Shown piece after piece: positions 1-10,965 of a stretch of DNA of 64,000 nucleotides. How positions within the stretch are numbered: position 1 is the first letter of the stretch; each line of letters begins with the position of its first letter. A model generated the notes under the pieces. That model did not search any database and was not told the origin of the DNA. It saw only the letters and a list, made by a program, of their open reading frames with translations. This stretch comes from Hemicordylus capensis (lineage: Eukaryota; Chordata; Lepidosauria; Squamata; Cordylidae). The DNA lies in the NCBI RefSeq assembly GCF_027244095.1, contig NC_069657.1, positions 413,135,063 to 413,199,062 of the forward strand, given 5' to 3'. A program made the translations under genes and the position numbers.

Positions 1-247
1 AAGCTACCTAAATTCTTCAGTCTCGAATCACAGACCTTTTTATTTAATTCAGTCAACACTGTGGATTACATTATGTTGCACTTTCATTCTGAACAAAGCA
101 GCAACAGGCACAAAGAAAAAAAATTTTTTTTTGCCCAGAATTAAAAACACACACACAGAATCTCTTTGAAACAAAGATTAGTGCAGTGACTCAGCATTTA
201 GGTACTAGCATAGCTTGAAAGGAATAATAATACATACGTTATCAAAT
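1..247. other. Intergenic or intronic, AT-rich
   Basis: No gene or clear repeat seen. Contains short A and T runs (about 114-130) and CA dinucleotides near 148-160. Confidence 0.5.
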
Positions 248-474
248 ACTGCTTTTCCACAGCAAAAAAGTTCTCAAAGAGGTTTATTCCGGAAAAGAAA
301 TAGATGGTTCTGTCCCAAAAGGGCTCACAATCTAAAAAGAAACATAAGGTAAATACCAATAATAACCACTGGAGGGATGCTGTGTTGGGCTTGGATAGGG
401 ACAGTGGTCCGACTTCCCCCATCACTAAATATAAGAGAGGCCCCAGTTCAACAGATGCCTCTTTGCACTTCAAA
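248..474 (-). repeat. Unclassified interspersed repeat, family E
   Basis: Shares order and blocks with copies at 36268-36498 and 63603-63850: an ACC-rich 3' tail, AAGGGGCTCACAAT-like block, AAATACCA-AATA-CCACTGGAGGGA, then GGGACAG-TG-TC-C-CCC. Read on the minus strand it ends in a TATGTAAACC-CTTT-AGAAC tail, resembling a LINE 3' end. Family name not recognised. Confidence 0.6.
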
Positions 475-1897
475 GGATGTCTCTTTCATTGTGTACACAC
501 AATGAAAACTGGATGGTTACATAACTGCAAATATTCCTCTACTCACTTGAGAAAGTTTAGGATACTCCTAAACTAAGATGCCATCTTTTGGGGTGCTTGA
601 GCATTTGTCAGGGGTTGCTTGTCAAAAATCCTCCAATACAGCTGCTTGCTTTCCCTCCCAACCTTGGGCAACATTGTCCATTTCCCCCATGGACACTTGT
701 GAGCAATCAATGAATTGCATGTACTTTGTAATGGTTCTCAGGAACTGCCTTTTGGAAGGTAAGATGAACTTCCCGAGTGCAAAAAGTGGGGGTATATGTG
801 CCTGTCTGTCTATCATATGTACCACATAATGTGTGAGGGTGCTGCACATATTTTGGCCTACTTTCCAAAGGGGAGAAGGCTTGTGAGCTCATCATGTCTC
901 TGTGGGTTTCCATCTTTGTTTCAAGATAGTGGCCACTCATAAACAATATCCCTTTGTAACTCCTGTGCTGGCAGTTGATACACACCAAGTTCACATGGGA
1001 GGGGGTCCTAGGTAGTCCCCATGTTAAAAGAAGCAGAAGCAGACTCCATTAGAATTAATTCTACCTAGTTCTACCTAGATCTACTTGTGTTTATCACATG
1101 AGCATTATATACATGCCACAGGAAGACACATAAAGCCTATTCTTGCAAGCAGTCTAATCCAGGCTAGGGTAGCCTAGCCTGGGTTAGACTGCTTGTGTGC
1201 AGCACCGGGATTGGGGCTGATCCCAGCACTGCCACATGGAGCCCAAGAAGCATACACAGAGTTGGGTGTCTAGAACGCCCAACTCCCCGGGGGAATTTGC
1301 CCAATGCACCATGCTTGTTGTGCAGTGCATTGTGGGATTCCTGGAGGCCTGGACTCATTTTCCTGGCCTCCAGGCAACCATGTGGCTCGTGGCAGTGCCC
1401 ATCATGTGGGTGCATGAACCTCATGGCCTGGAATCATCTGCAGGTGGGGGGGAGGTACAGTAGGTGCTACCCCCCCACCTCCCAGCAGCCATGGAAAGTC
1501 ATGTGCATGACCTTATAAACTGGATCTATGCAGTTTGTACAGAGGGTATCTTATTCCCACACATTATGTGGCACACTAGGGATGCATGTAGAGTGCTCAT
1601 AAACACTGTATTCTGCTCGGACATTTAGTCTAATAGAATATGGATCAACCTTGTATCAACCTTCTGGCTAGAGAGGTCTCATGTTGGAGAAGCAGAAGAA
1701 TTAAAGGTTTTGCACCTTTAAGAACAGGGCCAGCTCAAGTGCCTGCCCCACCCAAGGCAAGCACCTTAGAGTCATCTAAGCTAGCGATTGTCACATCTTG
1801 TGACTTGCTTTCCTCTTGAATCTACTGCCTCCTGAATCTATTGCCAATCATATTTCAAAGGAATATTCCAAAGGAATCATATTTCAAAGGGAAGCGA
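475..1897. other. Unannotated stretch with one perfect-type hairpin
   Basis: No gene recognised; the ORFs here overlap on both strands and match no family I know. A near-perfect inverted repeat of about 22-bp arms lies at 1146-1197. Confidence 0.5.
1146..1197. repeat. Short near-perfect inverted repeat
   Basis: GCAAGCAGTCTAATCCAGG is followed a few bases later by its complement CCTGGGTTAGACTGCTTG, with only one mismatch. Could be a remnant of a palindromic MITE or a lone terminal palindrome. Confidence 0.7.
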
Positions 1898-2192
1898 GCT
1901 GGTCTTGTGGTAGCAGGCATGAATTGTCCCCTTAGCTAAGCAGGGTCCACCCTGGTTGCATATGAAAGGGAGACTAGAAGTGTGAACACTGTTAGATATT
2001 CCCCTCAGGGGATGGAGCCACTCTGGGAAGAGCATCTAGGTTCCAAGTTCCTTCCCTGGCATCTCCAAGATAGGGCTGAGAGAGATTCCTGTCTGCAATC
2101 TTGGAGAACCCGCTGCCAGTCTGTGAAGACAATACTGAGCTAGATAGACTGATGGTCTGACTCAGTATATGGCAACTTCCTATGTCCCTTTC
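1898..2192 (+). repeat. 5S rRNA-derived SINE (SINE3-like)
   Basis: The head contains GCTAAGCAGGGTCCACCCTGG, like the internal promoter region of 5S rRNA (GCTAAGCAGGGTCGGGCCTGG). The body runs through CTCCAAGATAGGGCTGAGAG and ends with TGGTCTGACTCAGTATATGG and CTTCCTATGT. Copies of the same body lie at 33462, 51943 and 61231. Confidence 0.8.
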
Positions 2193-2577
2193 ATGCGGAT
2201 TACTGAGTGCTAGTCTTATGAGAAAGGATAAAAACTTCTCGCTATCTGCACCTTTCACCTCTCTTGCCAGAATTCTTGCTGGGGAGGCAAGCAAATATTT
2301 AGAAAGGTGATGAAAGATTATTCACATGACCATACATTGTGTGAGCATTGCAATATTTTTTCAAATGTCTCAACCCTCTGCTGGTTATAAGCTCAATAGT
2401 TGTTAGTATAATTTGTTCATCCCCTGCTGAACTTAATTTGGCTTTGGTTAAGTGCTTCTAGGAATGTCAAAAATGTTCTCTAATCTTGGAGAGGACCACC
2501 ACAGGGCTTTAATGCATTTCTTTCACTTGCTTGTGATAGAACTCTTTTGTAGAGTAAACCATGAAGTCTACTTAGAG

Positions 2578-2715
2578 CAGGGTTTCTCAACGTGTGGGTC
2601 CCCAGATGTTATTGGACTTCAACTCCCATAATCCCCAGCCCCAGTGGTCTTTGGTTGGGAATTATGGGAGTTGAAGTCCAATTACTTCTGGGGACCCACA
2701 CTTTGAGAAACCCTG
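2578..2715. mobile_element. Palindromic hAT-like MITE, 138 bp
   Basis: Ends CAGGGTTTCTCAACG and TTTGAGAAACCCTG are terminal inverted repeats of hAT-Charlie type. The element is one long foldback (GGACTTCAACTCCCATAA against its complement). It is flanked by a perfect 8-bp duplication ACTTAGAG at 2570-2577 and 2716-2723, as expected for hAT. Confidence 0.88.
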
Positions 2716-3551
2716 ACTTAGAGGATGGGTTCTCACAATAACAGACTTGTGGTTGAATGCAGATTACCCACATTGACAGGACTGTGTGAACCCATGCCAT
2801 CCCAGGAATTTTGGTTCTGTCTTGGGATCAAAACCAGCATTGGTCATCTGTAGGATATGAAGTAGGGTAGCAGAACTCCAAACCAAGATCCAGCAATTGT
2901 GTGCATCCACACTAATTAAATCCCAGCTCTGGAACTGAAGTTCTTTAGAGAAGATTTGGATAGCCACTTTTTAAAAACGATCATTGACAACATAGCACAG
3001 GATGAGGAATAGGTGAGTAACAATGTCCTGTAAATGGCCTTTCCACTTTTGCTAAGGAAACGCATTTTGGGAAGGCTTTGTTGTGGCTGTGGAGGTGAAA
3101 CAGTGGGAATAATGAACCTGAATTTCTTTTTTCTAAACAGGTCAAAATGTCAGAAGTACTATGTTAAAGAAGGCAGGAGGAGTGCTGAAAAAGAATCTCT
3201 CTCTTCACTAGTAATCTCCTGAGAATGAACTTGGTGAGTCATGCACTTTAAGCGAACTCAGTGTAGCTAATGGGGAGGATGAAATTATTCTGGCAAATAA
3301 TTGGCCAATGATAGAATTAAAAATAGAGTCATTAATAATAAATGCCTGCTAGAAGACAGCACTTCTGTAAAGCACCAAGATAATGGGTCTCATTTGCAGT
3401 TCTCTTTCTCAGTGAGAAATCACTTTTGCAGATACACTGATTTTCAGCAATGCAGAGTTTGTTATGCAAAGGTAGGCTGCTAATTGAGTCAGCTCAGACA
3501 ATAGTCTGAATCATCTAAGCTAGTGATTGAGACAAATGTTTGGGGTGGTGT
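2716..3551. other. Unannotated stretch
   Basis: No gene, RNA or repeat recognised. Short ORFs are without family resemblance. Confidence 0.5.
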
Positions 3552-3564
3552 ACAAATTTGATAG

Positions 3565-3819
3565 AGCCACCTAATGGCGCAGTTGGAAAATGACTTGATC
3601 AGCAAGTCAGAGGTTGCCGGTTTGAATCCCCACTGGCATGTTTCCCAGACTACAGGAAAAAGCTCTATCAGGCAACAGCGATATAGGAAAGACGCTGAAA
3701 GGCATCATCTCATACTGCACGAGAGATGGTAATGGTAAAGCCCTCCTGTATTCTACCACAGGGCTTTGTGGTCGCCAGGAGTCGACACAGACTCGACAGC
3801 ACACTTTACCTTTACCTTT
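3565..3819 (+). repeat. Sauria-type SINE with target duplication
   Basis: tRNA-like head (TGGCGCAG A-box area; GGTTTGAATCCCC B-box), a middle with ATATAGGAAAGACGCTGAAAGG, and a tail GTCGCCAGGAGTCGACACAG ending in TTTACC repeats, typical of Sauria SINEs with a Bov-B-like 3' end. Flanked by ACAAATTTGATAG (3552-3564) and ACAAATCTGATAG (3820-3832), a 13-bp duplication with one mismatch. Confidence 0.85.
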
Positions 3820-3832
3820 ACAAATCTGATAG

Positions 3833-4140
3833 ACAGATAGTCCACCAGCCAGTACAGATGATACTTTGGGCCAATTCAGATAATAGTTTATCTCCTGATA
3901 GCGGGATATGCAATAAGGATGTGCACGTCCCATGAGTGCACATGTCCTTCTTCTCTCCTGACACACTGGGGCAGAAGAACTGCTAGGTACTTAAAAGATC
4001 TGGGGCCTGGGCCCACAGTCCCACTTTTGATAATTAAACACAATCATATGCCCTCAATAATAATTGCATATGTTTTTTAAAGTCTCTAATATTATAATAC
4101 AGTACCTACAAAGGCAGAAGCAGCAGAGAGCTGGGTGAAG
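3833..4140. other. Unannotated stretch
   Basis: Nothing recognised. Confidence 0.4.
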
Positions 4141-4226
4141 CTAGGAGCTCTCTAGGAACATAGGAAGCTGCCTTCTACCAAGTCAGACCATTGGTCCATC
4201 TAGATCAGTATTGTCTACACACTGAT
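4141..4226 (-). repeat. 3' end of a 5S-type SINE, cut by a MITE
   Basis: AACATAGGAAGCTGCC, AGTCAGACCATTGGTCCAT and TATTGTCTACACAC are the inverted tail of the 5S-SINE body. The match stops exactly where the TAGGGGTGTGCAC end of the next element begins. Confidence 0.75.
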
Positions 4227-5035
4227 TAGGGGTGTGCACAAAACCGGGTTGCCTGGTTCGGTTAGAGTCCAGACCAGACAACACAACACAACCACACACA
4301 CCCCAGTTTGGTTCAGTCGGGGGATGGGGGTGGTTTCACAATTTTTAAAAAATATATTTTAATTTACTCACCCCCTCCAGGGAGATTCTCTGAGGCCATG
4401 GAGGGGTGTCTCCAGAGGTCCCCTCTCACCCTGCTGGCCTCCGTTAGTGCCCAAACCACCCGGTTCCAGGGGAGGAGCTACCATTGGGCGAACGGGTTCA
4501 AAGAACCCGGGCCGCACCCAATCTGGGCACGCTTTATGGCCCCGACACCACCCCCTGCGTCTGACATCAGACACGGGGGTGCTAGTTTAGCTCCCGAGCG
4601 GGGGCCGCACAGCCCCTTCAGGAGCTAAACTAGTGCCAGCCAGGAGCAGCTCTTCCCTGCTGCTGCTTCTGGCTGCCTAAGTAGCTCCTGAAGGGGCCGC
4701 GCAGCCCCTTCAGGAGTTGAAAGGCTACCGCTGCGTTTGCAGCACAGCCTTAGTTTAACTCCCGAACGGAGCCAGACCCCGCCCCCCGCCTCTGATGTCA
4801 GATGTGGGGGAGTGGCTAGCCCCGCATCTGATGTCAGATGCAGGGAGCGGGGTTAGCGGGGTGGCCGCCGCGGCCACACACGGGCCGCCGGAAGTCCCAC
4901 TCCGCCACTGCCCAGTTCAGGTGGTCTTTGGCCTGTTCCGGGCCTCACCCCCATGGTGGTGGCCATTTTGGAGACTGCCATGCATGCCCAATGGGTCATG
5001 CCCATGGTCCCAATGCAGCCACGGGTCATGTGAAC
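4227..5035 (+). mobile_element. GC-rich MITE with TAGGGGTGTGCAC end
   Basis: Starts TAGGGGTGTGCACAAAACCGGG, the end type shared with elements at 24476, 25693 and 60333. The interior is GC-rich with internal inverted segments (CCTTCAGGAGCTAAACTAG and its complement; CATCTGATGTCAGATG). A matching right end is not seen, so the right limit is approximate and the copy may be truncated. Confidence 0.6.
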
Positions 5036-5145
5036 TCTGAAGTTCACTTTGAAAATGAAAGCAGGTACAATAATTCATACAAAAACATGTCTCACAGGTA
5101 TCTGTACACTTGTATAACATAATGTCTGAATAGGACTGTGAACAG
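5036..5145 (+). repeat. Unclassified interspersed repeat, family X
   Basis: Shares CACTTTGAAAATGAA-GC, GGTACA-T-ATTCATACAAAAACATG and ATCTGTACACTTGTA with copies near 22181-22300 and 36750-36875. No RT or tRNA-like part recognised. Confidence 0.6.
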
Positions 5146-5205
5146 GTCTATACATGAAGACGCTGAAGTAATTTCTCCTTTTAACCAGCAATCTAGCCTA
5201 ATTTC

Positions 5206-5240
5206 TTGTATGTATGTATGTATGTATGTATGTATGTATT
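5206..5240. repeat. (TATG)n microsatellite
   Basis: About eight TATG units in a row, followed by a short TTTATTTCGGCCCAAGGCC segment. Confidence 0.95.
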
Positions 5241-6047
5241 GGTTTATTTCGGCCCAAGGCCAGCATACCTAATTTCTTGGAACCCAAATGTGGAGCATAC
5301 CCAATTACTAATAAATACTACCACATTGAGCTTACATAATGATTTATCTGCCCGTTTCTCTGATAGAAAATCGCTCTGATGCCTGAGCAACTGAAGAGCA
5401 GAACAATAGTTATATTGGAAGATCTCGTATGAACATTAAGATAAAAGGACAAAGTTTATCAAGACAGCATTCTCTGCTACTTCTGGATGCTGGGAAGGGA
5501 CAAAGTGTGTTTATTATAGTATAAAATGCCATCTAATTTTAAAAAAACGTTTTATTCATTCTCAGTGAGTTTTTCATATCTGGCTTTTAGTTCACATCTC
5601 TTCCGGAATGAAGGTGTGCATTCACATATTGGCCACATTTACCCCAAAGTCTTGCAAGCTATCGGGGAGCACTTCATTCACAATTCGGGTTTTTCATGGA
5701 GCATTAGAGTGTAGCCCAATTTATATCCGGAGTAAAAAAAATCCACTTTTTGCATCCTTTTTGTGGGGCAACTTCGAACTTGCAGTAAAGCCTGCTGTCT
5801 GGGAAAGCTCCAGGAGAATTTGAATTCTTCACAGAAGAGGGCGCTAAAGAACAATTTTATAATGCATTAATTATGTTTTCATGGAAATAGCTATGCATCA
5901 GTGACTAGGCATTAAAATTTGGACATGATTAGAAGTGTAACATAAACTTATGGACTGGTCAGCTGGAACTAGAGTCCAGGTCGCTCTTCTACTGTTAAAT
6001 GTGTGTTAAATGTATGTTTTGTGTCCTTAATTTCTAAATGTGGAGAT
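5241..6047. other. Unannotated stretch
   Basis: AT-rich; no gene or repeat family recognised. Confidence 0.45.
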
Positions 6048-6183
6048 CAGTGTTCCCTCTAACAGTAATTCCCAGATGTTGTTGACTACAACTCCCAGAA
6101 TCCCCAGCTGCAATGGCTTTTGCTTGGGGATTATGGGAGTTGTAGTCAACAACATCTGGGAATCCCTGTTAGAGGGAGCACTG
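6048..6183. mobile_element. Palindromic hAT-like MITE, 136 bp (CAGTGTTCC family)
   Basis: Ends CAGTGTTCCCTCTAACAG and CTGTTAGAGGGAGCACTG are inverted repeats; the whole element folds back on itself. Flanks GTGGAGAT and ATGGAGAT agree at 7 of 8 positions. The element at 62980-63115 has the same length and about 90% identity by eye. Confidence 0.85.
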
Positions 6184-6715
6184 ATGGAGATGTTTGTTTG
6201 GCTGGTACAAACTACACACAAGGGCATGAACATAAATGAGCTAATTGTAGTTATTTATTACATTTACGGCCTGCCTTTCTTCTATGGAAGCTGAGGGAGT
6301 TCCCAGTTGGTCTCCCATCCAAATACAGTCCCAATCCTACTTAACCGTCAAGCCATTTCTTGGATAACAATGACAAAGAACTGAAAATCAGCTTTGTGCT
6401 GTACAGCGCTGTTGAGAGACAGAAGCTATAAAGAACATTTGCTCTCGTCCTGACTAACAAAGCACCGGAGCAACGGGAGAAGCACTGGTGTTTCAGAAAG
6501 GTTGAGTTAACTCAGCTCCACTGTCTGCTCAGCAATTGGGGCAAATTTTGACAACCTCCCCTTCCTCAGGAAGCATTCTGTGCCACCCTGAAACATGTCC
6601 CCTGAGTGTCACACAGCTTTGGGAAAGGGAGGGAAATTGTAATATCACGTAAACACACCTGTATATTAAAAGTACCATGTAAGTTAGAAATAAAAATAAG
6701 ATTTATACACTGATG
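6184..6715. other. Unannotated stretch
   Basis: A short piece near 6245-6350 (TTACATTTACGGCCTGCCTTTC) may be an eroded inverted CORE-SINE tail. Otherwise nothing recognised. Confidence 0.35.
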
Positions 6716-7523
6716 GGTTCTGAGCTTTCAGTGACTAACTAGGAGAGGGATCTTGGGATCATGGTGGACAGCTTGTTGAAAGTGCCAACTCATTGAGCAG
6801 TAGCTGTGAAAAAGGCCAATTCCATGCTAGGGATCACTAGGAAGGGGATTGGAAATTAAAATGCTAATATCATAATGGCCTTATACAAACCTATGGTGTG
6901 GCCACATTTGGAGAACCGCATACACTGTATCTTAAGAAGGACATTGTAGAACTGGTAAGGGTGCAGAAGAGGGCAATCAAGATGATCAGGGGCCTGGAGC
7001 ACCTTCCTTATGAGGCAAGGCTACAGCATCTGGGGGGTTTAGTTTTGAAAAGAGACTATGATAGAAGTGTACAAAATTATGCATGGAGTAGTGAGAGTGG
7101 ACAGTGAGAAATTTTTCTCCCTTTTTCACAACACTAGAACCAGGGGTCATCCCATGAAAATGAAGGTCAGGAAATGTAGAGCCAACAAAAGGAAGTGCAT
7201 TTTCACACAGAGCATAATTAACGTATGGAATTCTCTGCCATAGGATGTGGTGATGGCCACTAGCTTGGATGGCTTTAAAAGGGGCTTAGACAAATTCATG
7301 GAGGTCAATCAATGGCTAGCAGTCTGGTGGCTATGGGCCACCACCAGTCTCAGAAGCAAAATGCTTATAAATACCAGTCACAGGGAAGGAACAGCAGGAG
7401 AGAGAGCATGCACTCACCTCTTACCTGTGGGCTTCTCAGAGGCATCTGGTGGGCCACTGTATGAAACAGGATGCTGGACTAGATAGGCCTTGGGCCTGAT
7501 CTAGCAGGGCTGTTCTTATGTTT
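6716..7523 (+). mobile_element. CR1-type LINE, 3' end of ORF2 and 3' UTR
   Basis: 5'-truncated non-LTR retrotransposon. Frames encode VQKRAIKMIRGLEHLPYEAR, then IEVYKIMHGV and HNTRTRGHPMK and NVWNSLP, the C-terminal end of CR1 ORF2. A 3' UTR follows, ending GATCTAGCAGGGCTGTTCTTATG. The reading frame is interrupted near 7050 and 7240, so it is a dead copy. A closer relative is on the minus strand at 23544-25175. Confidence 0.85.
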
Positions 7524-8114
7524 TTATTGGGATTTTCCTTGACCTCTTTCATATACATGTTAGCACTGAAGGCTCAAGTTTAATGCAACCGTATGGTGAG
7601 CAATAAAGTCTAACTCATTCTCAAAGTGAACTCTGGACTTTGAGTATCAGTAGTCTGGAATTAGTTGCATTACCTCATGTCAAGGCTATTTCATAGGCTG
7701 TTCTATCACAAAGCATGAAGATCAATAAAACTAGTGCCTGCAGTCCCACACATTTTTCAGGGAAGAACTTTAGACAGACAGATTCGAACATAGCTCCAGG
7801 ATGGAATATATTGCCAACTGATTCCACCACGCACCCACCCCCGGACCATTACTCTGGATGCCACCTAGAGAGAGCTTCTGCTCTTTAAAGCATTTGAGGC
7901 TTACCATTTCCATACAGATACTTTTCGGTGTTCCAGCTGCCTTCTCTCTTCCTCACTTGCTGTATTATGGAGCTGAAGAGGTCCTGCATGCAAAAGCCAG
8001 TAGGAGAGGTGGTGGTGGATTCATTTGGCACCTTTTGACTTTTCTAGATGACATGTCATTTCATCTTGATGACCAATTGTCATGGGGAATTTTACATAGT
8101 AGCCAAATTTTTGC
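7524..8114. other. Unannotated stretch
   Basis: Nothing recognised apart from short overlapping ORFs without family resemblance. Confidence 0.4.
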
Positions 8115-8332
8115 AGAAGGCTGCCAGTTCGAATCCCCGCTGGTATGTTTCCCAGACTATGGGAAACACCTATATCGGGCAGCAGCAATATAGGAAGATG
8201 CTGAAAGGCATCATCTCCTACTGCGTGGGAAGAGGCAATGGTAAACCCCTCCTGGTTTCTACCAAAAGAAAAACAATGGGCTCTGTGGGCACCAGGAGTC
8301 GAAATTGACTTGACAGAACACTTTACCTTTAA
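8115..8332 (+). repeat. Sauria-type SINE, 5' eroded
   Basis: CCAGTTCGAATCCCCGCTGG (B box), GATGCTGAAAGGCATCATCT, ACCAGGAGTCGAAATTGACT and CTTTACCTTTAATT. The A-box region is not convincing, so the copy is 5' truncated or diverged. Confidence 0.8.
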
Positions 8333-9381
8333 TTAGTAAAATTAGACAGGAGATAATTTCCAATAGAATAATTGATTGGTAGGCACTGTATATTGCATAC
8401 ATGTATCTAAGTGGTAATTATGTCGATTTATTTGGTTGCTATTTGTTCAATGATTTTTAAATGTTGCCTTTTTTTGCTGGTGAGAGACTGAAATAAAGGA
8501 TTGACTGACTTGACTTCTAGCCACTGGTTTATATGCTGCACAGCAAACTGCAAGTAGTTGCAGCACTGCCCGTACTGTTGCATGTGCATAGCCATCACTG
8601 GCGGTGTTGTGGAACAGCGCTGTTCTGCTCCAGCTTAAAGTTGCACAACTACAGTTGCACACTGTGGTGCCCACTGAAAATAATGGTTGTCCTGTCGCTC
8701 AACTGTGCTTTCATAGCTTTAAGATGGAGCACAGCTACTCTGCTTCGCAACACTGTTAGTGGGTAGTTATACACACGCAGCAGCACAGGCGGTGCACCAA
8801 CAACCCGCACTTCACTGTTCAGTATATCAGTTATTATCCTTTGCAGGTTTTAAAAATACTGAGGTCAGTTTTAGCATTATAATGATGTCCTCCCCTTGTA
8901 TTTTTTAAAATTAAAGCCAGCTCCCATTCATGTTTGCTCAGGTATAAGCCCCACTGCTGTTAGTAGGCAGTCCTTCCAACAAGTCAGCGGGGAGGAGAAT
9001 CATTGCTCACATGAGACACAAGGCAGCCATGGCAATGGGACTTACAATGCCACTGCTACAGAACTGGAAGCAATAGTACTGCTGTAGAGAACCAGCAATT
9101 GGGCCAGCAGCTTTACAATATATCCCCCCCCTCCCGGCCACCGCCATTTGTAACAATGGGGAAAATACAGTAACATTGCTAGCACAACTGCTGTGCTCTG
9201 CAGCGGCACTGCTGCTTCTGAGTCTGCAGCAGAAGTGTCAGAAATCCCAGTGACCATGGTAAGCCTGTACATCATGTAAGTTCATATGTTGTTGTGGGTT
9301 TTTTGGGGGGGGGGAATTGGGATGTGCATCAGATGCCCTGAGTGGTAATTGTGGCAATTTACATGACAAGTCAAGCCTCAA
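8333..9381. other. Unannotated stretch
   Basis: No gene recognised. Imperfect complementary segments occur around 8540-8780 (CAGCACTGC/ GCAACACTG-like), possibly a diverged foldback element. A G-run lies at 9304-9313. Confidence 0.35.
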
Positions 9382-9625
9382 AACTTTAAAGTGTTCCTGC
9401 ATGGAAACCACTGGAGCTATTTCTCTGAAATTTTGGAGGCACCATGGCCTCAGAAGGTTCTGCCAAGCACACAAATTTCGTTCCAGTCATTGAGGAAACG
9501 AAAGAGTTATGGGGTTGGGTGACCCAGAACTTTAAAGTGTGCATCTACTTATCTGCTTGCACCATGGCCTCCCAAGGAACATGCTTGAAACTTTTGTTCA
9601 ATTCTGTGAAGAAACAAAAACGTTA
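9382..9625. repeat. Two diverged tandem units, about 120-146 bp period
   Basis: AACTTTAAAGTGT recurs at 9382 and 9528, and GCACCATGGCCTC at 9440 and 9560. Downstream parts also align (GAGGAAACGAAAGAGTTATGG against GAAGAAACAAAAACGTTATG). The second unit seems to lack about 26 bp between the two landmarks. Confidence 0.6.
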
Positions 9626-10399
9626 TGAAGATGAGGGTCCAGGCTCTGCATTGCCAAAGCAGCCAGATGAGGTGAGCAACCAAGGCAAGGGATGGGGCAC
9701 ACTTGAGAGCAGCTTGCAGTCAGCTGTGAGTATGCAGCAAGATGACCCAAAAGGGGTGGGGGAACGTTGGCAACAGCACACCCAGCTGGCAGGCAGAGCA
9801 AGGTGGAGGGTAGAGGAAGACAAGCATGTGAGGCTCTCACAGGATAGGGATAAAATATTGTGAGAAACTGTAAGGTACGCCATGGGATTGTTCAAGTTGC
9901 ATGGAACTATTTATGGGGGGAAGAGACGGCACCAAAGATGACAGAGGGAATGACGTGACTGGGATTAATTCCTGGGCTCCCAGGAGCAAGGTGAATGGAG
10001 AGCACATCTGGAGGAGGAAGCACATCTGGATGCATGAAAGGTTCTCTCCCCCACTGTGGCACTAGGGGGAATAGGGAGAAAGGAAGGGAATCGGGGTGGT
10101 ATAATAAGAGACTGTCAGAAGAGACTATCATACCTGCAATTTTCATTTAGTTTTGTCAAGAATTAAAAACAAATTAAAAACATTTAAGTGATTTATTATT
10201 ATAGTTGAGAGAATCAATGTTAGCAGTAATCTAGAGAATCACTTTAGAAGTAGTCTAGGTAATAGCTTTAGTAAAGAATCATTTTATCATTATTACAGTC
10301 TTGTGCTGTATCACTCATCCACACACCCCACCACTGAAAGAGTGCAAGAGTGGCAATTTAACGTAATTGTTTTTAAAAAATTTAAAAGGAGGAAATTGT
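9626..10399. other. Unannotated stretch
   Basis: An open frame through 9444-9863 has no family resemblance and sits partly on tandem repeat DNA. Nothing else recognised. Confidence 0.4.
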
Positions 10400-10497
10400 C
10401 ATCTCGGCAGCACAACGTATGCATATTCAGAAGTAAACTCCCACAGTGTCCAGGGGACCTTACTTCCAAGAAAGTGTGCGTAAGATTGCAGCCAAAT
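10400..10497. repeat. Palindromic repeat of the GTAAG-CCCA family, diverged
   Basis: AGAAGTAAACTCCCACAGTG, then GGACCTTACTTCCAAGAAAG and TGTGCGTAAGATTGCAGCC match the order of the better copy at 48325-48425. Confidence 0.6.
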
Positions 10498-10799
10498 CAT
10501 TCAAGGGGGAGTCATTTCAGAAGGAGGTACAGAAGATTAACTAGCAACCTCCCATCCTCTGTACAGGCAGAAAATAGTGACATGAGTACACAAAAGAAAT
10601 GGTGAGAATCAAAGCTCCATTTCCTTTCTGAATGCAGTGCAGTAAGCCAGGAAGCAAGTGCAAAAACATCCTTGGTTAGGAAGGGCTCTTAGACATACTA
10701 TGCAAGCTCCCAAGTTCTGAAAGAGCTGCCCAGGGCCACCCTTGCTCAGAAGGGGAAGCTCTGGGGTGTGGATAGCTCAAAAGCTGTGGCATAAACATA
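10498..10799. other. Unannotated stretch
   Basis: Nothing recognised. Confidence 0.4.
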
Positions 10800-10965
10800 G
10801 AAGCACACATTCTGGGCACATTTATTTATTTACTTAAAACAGTCCTACCTCACCCCTCCAGCACCTGCTACTAAAGGAGGCTTACAATAAAAACAATACA
10901 AATCAACGTAATTAAAAGCAAATCAGCAACAAAATTTAAAAGCAAAAACACGAAGGCTGAAATTG
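10800..10965 (-). repeat. LINE 3' tail (L2-like)
   Basis: TTTATTTATTTACTTAAAAC, CCTACCTCACCCCTCCAGCA and GGAGGCTTACAATAAAAACA read in reverse like the 3' end of an L2-type LINE. Confidence 0.5.

Noticed and set aside
1898-2192. 5S rRNA gene
   Set aside because: Only the internal promoter-like part matches and a long SINE body follows; several dispersed copies exist.
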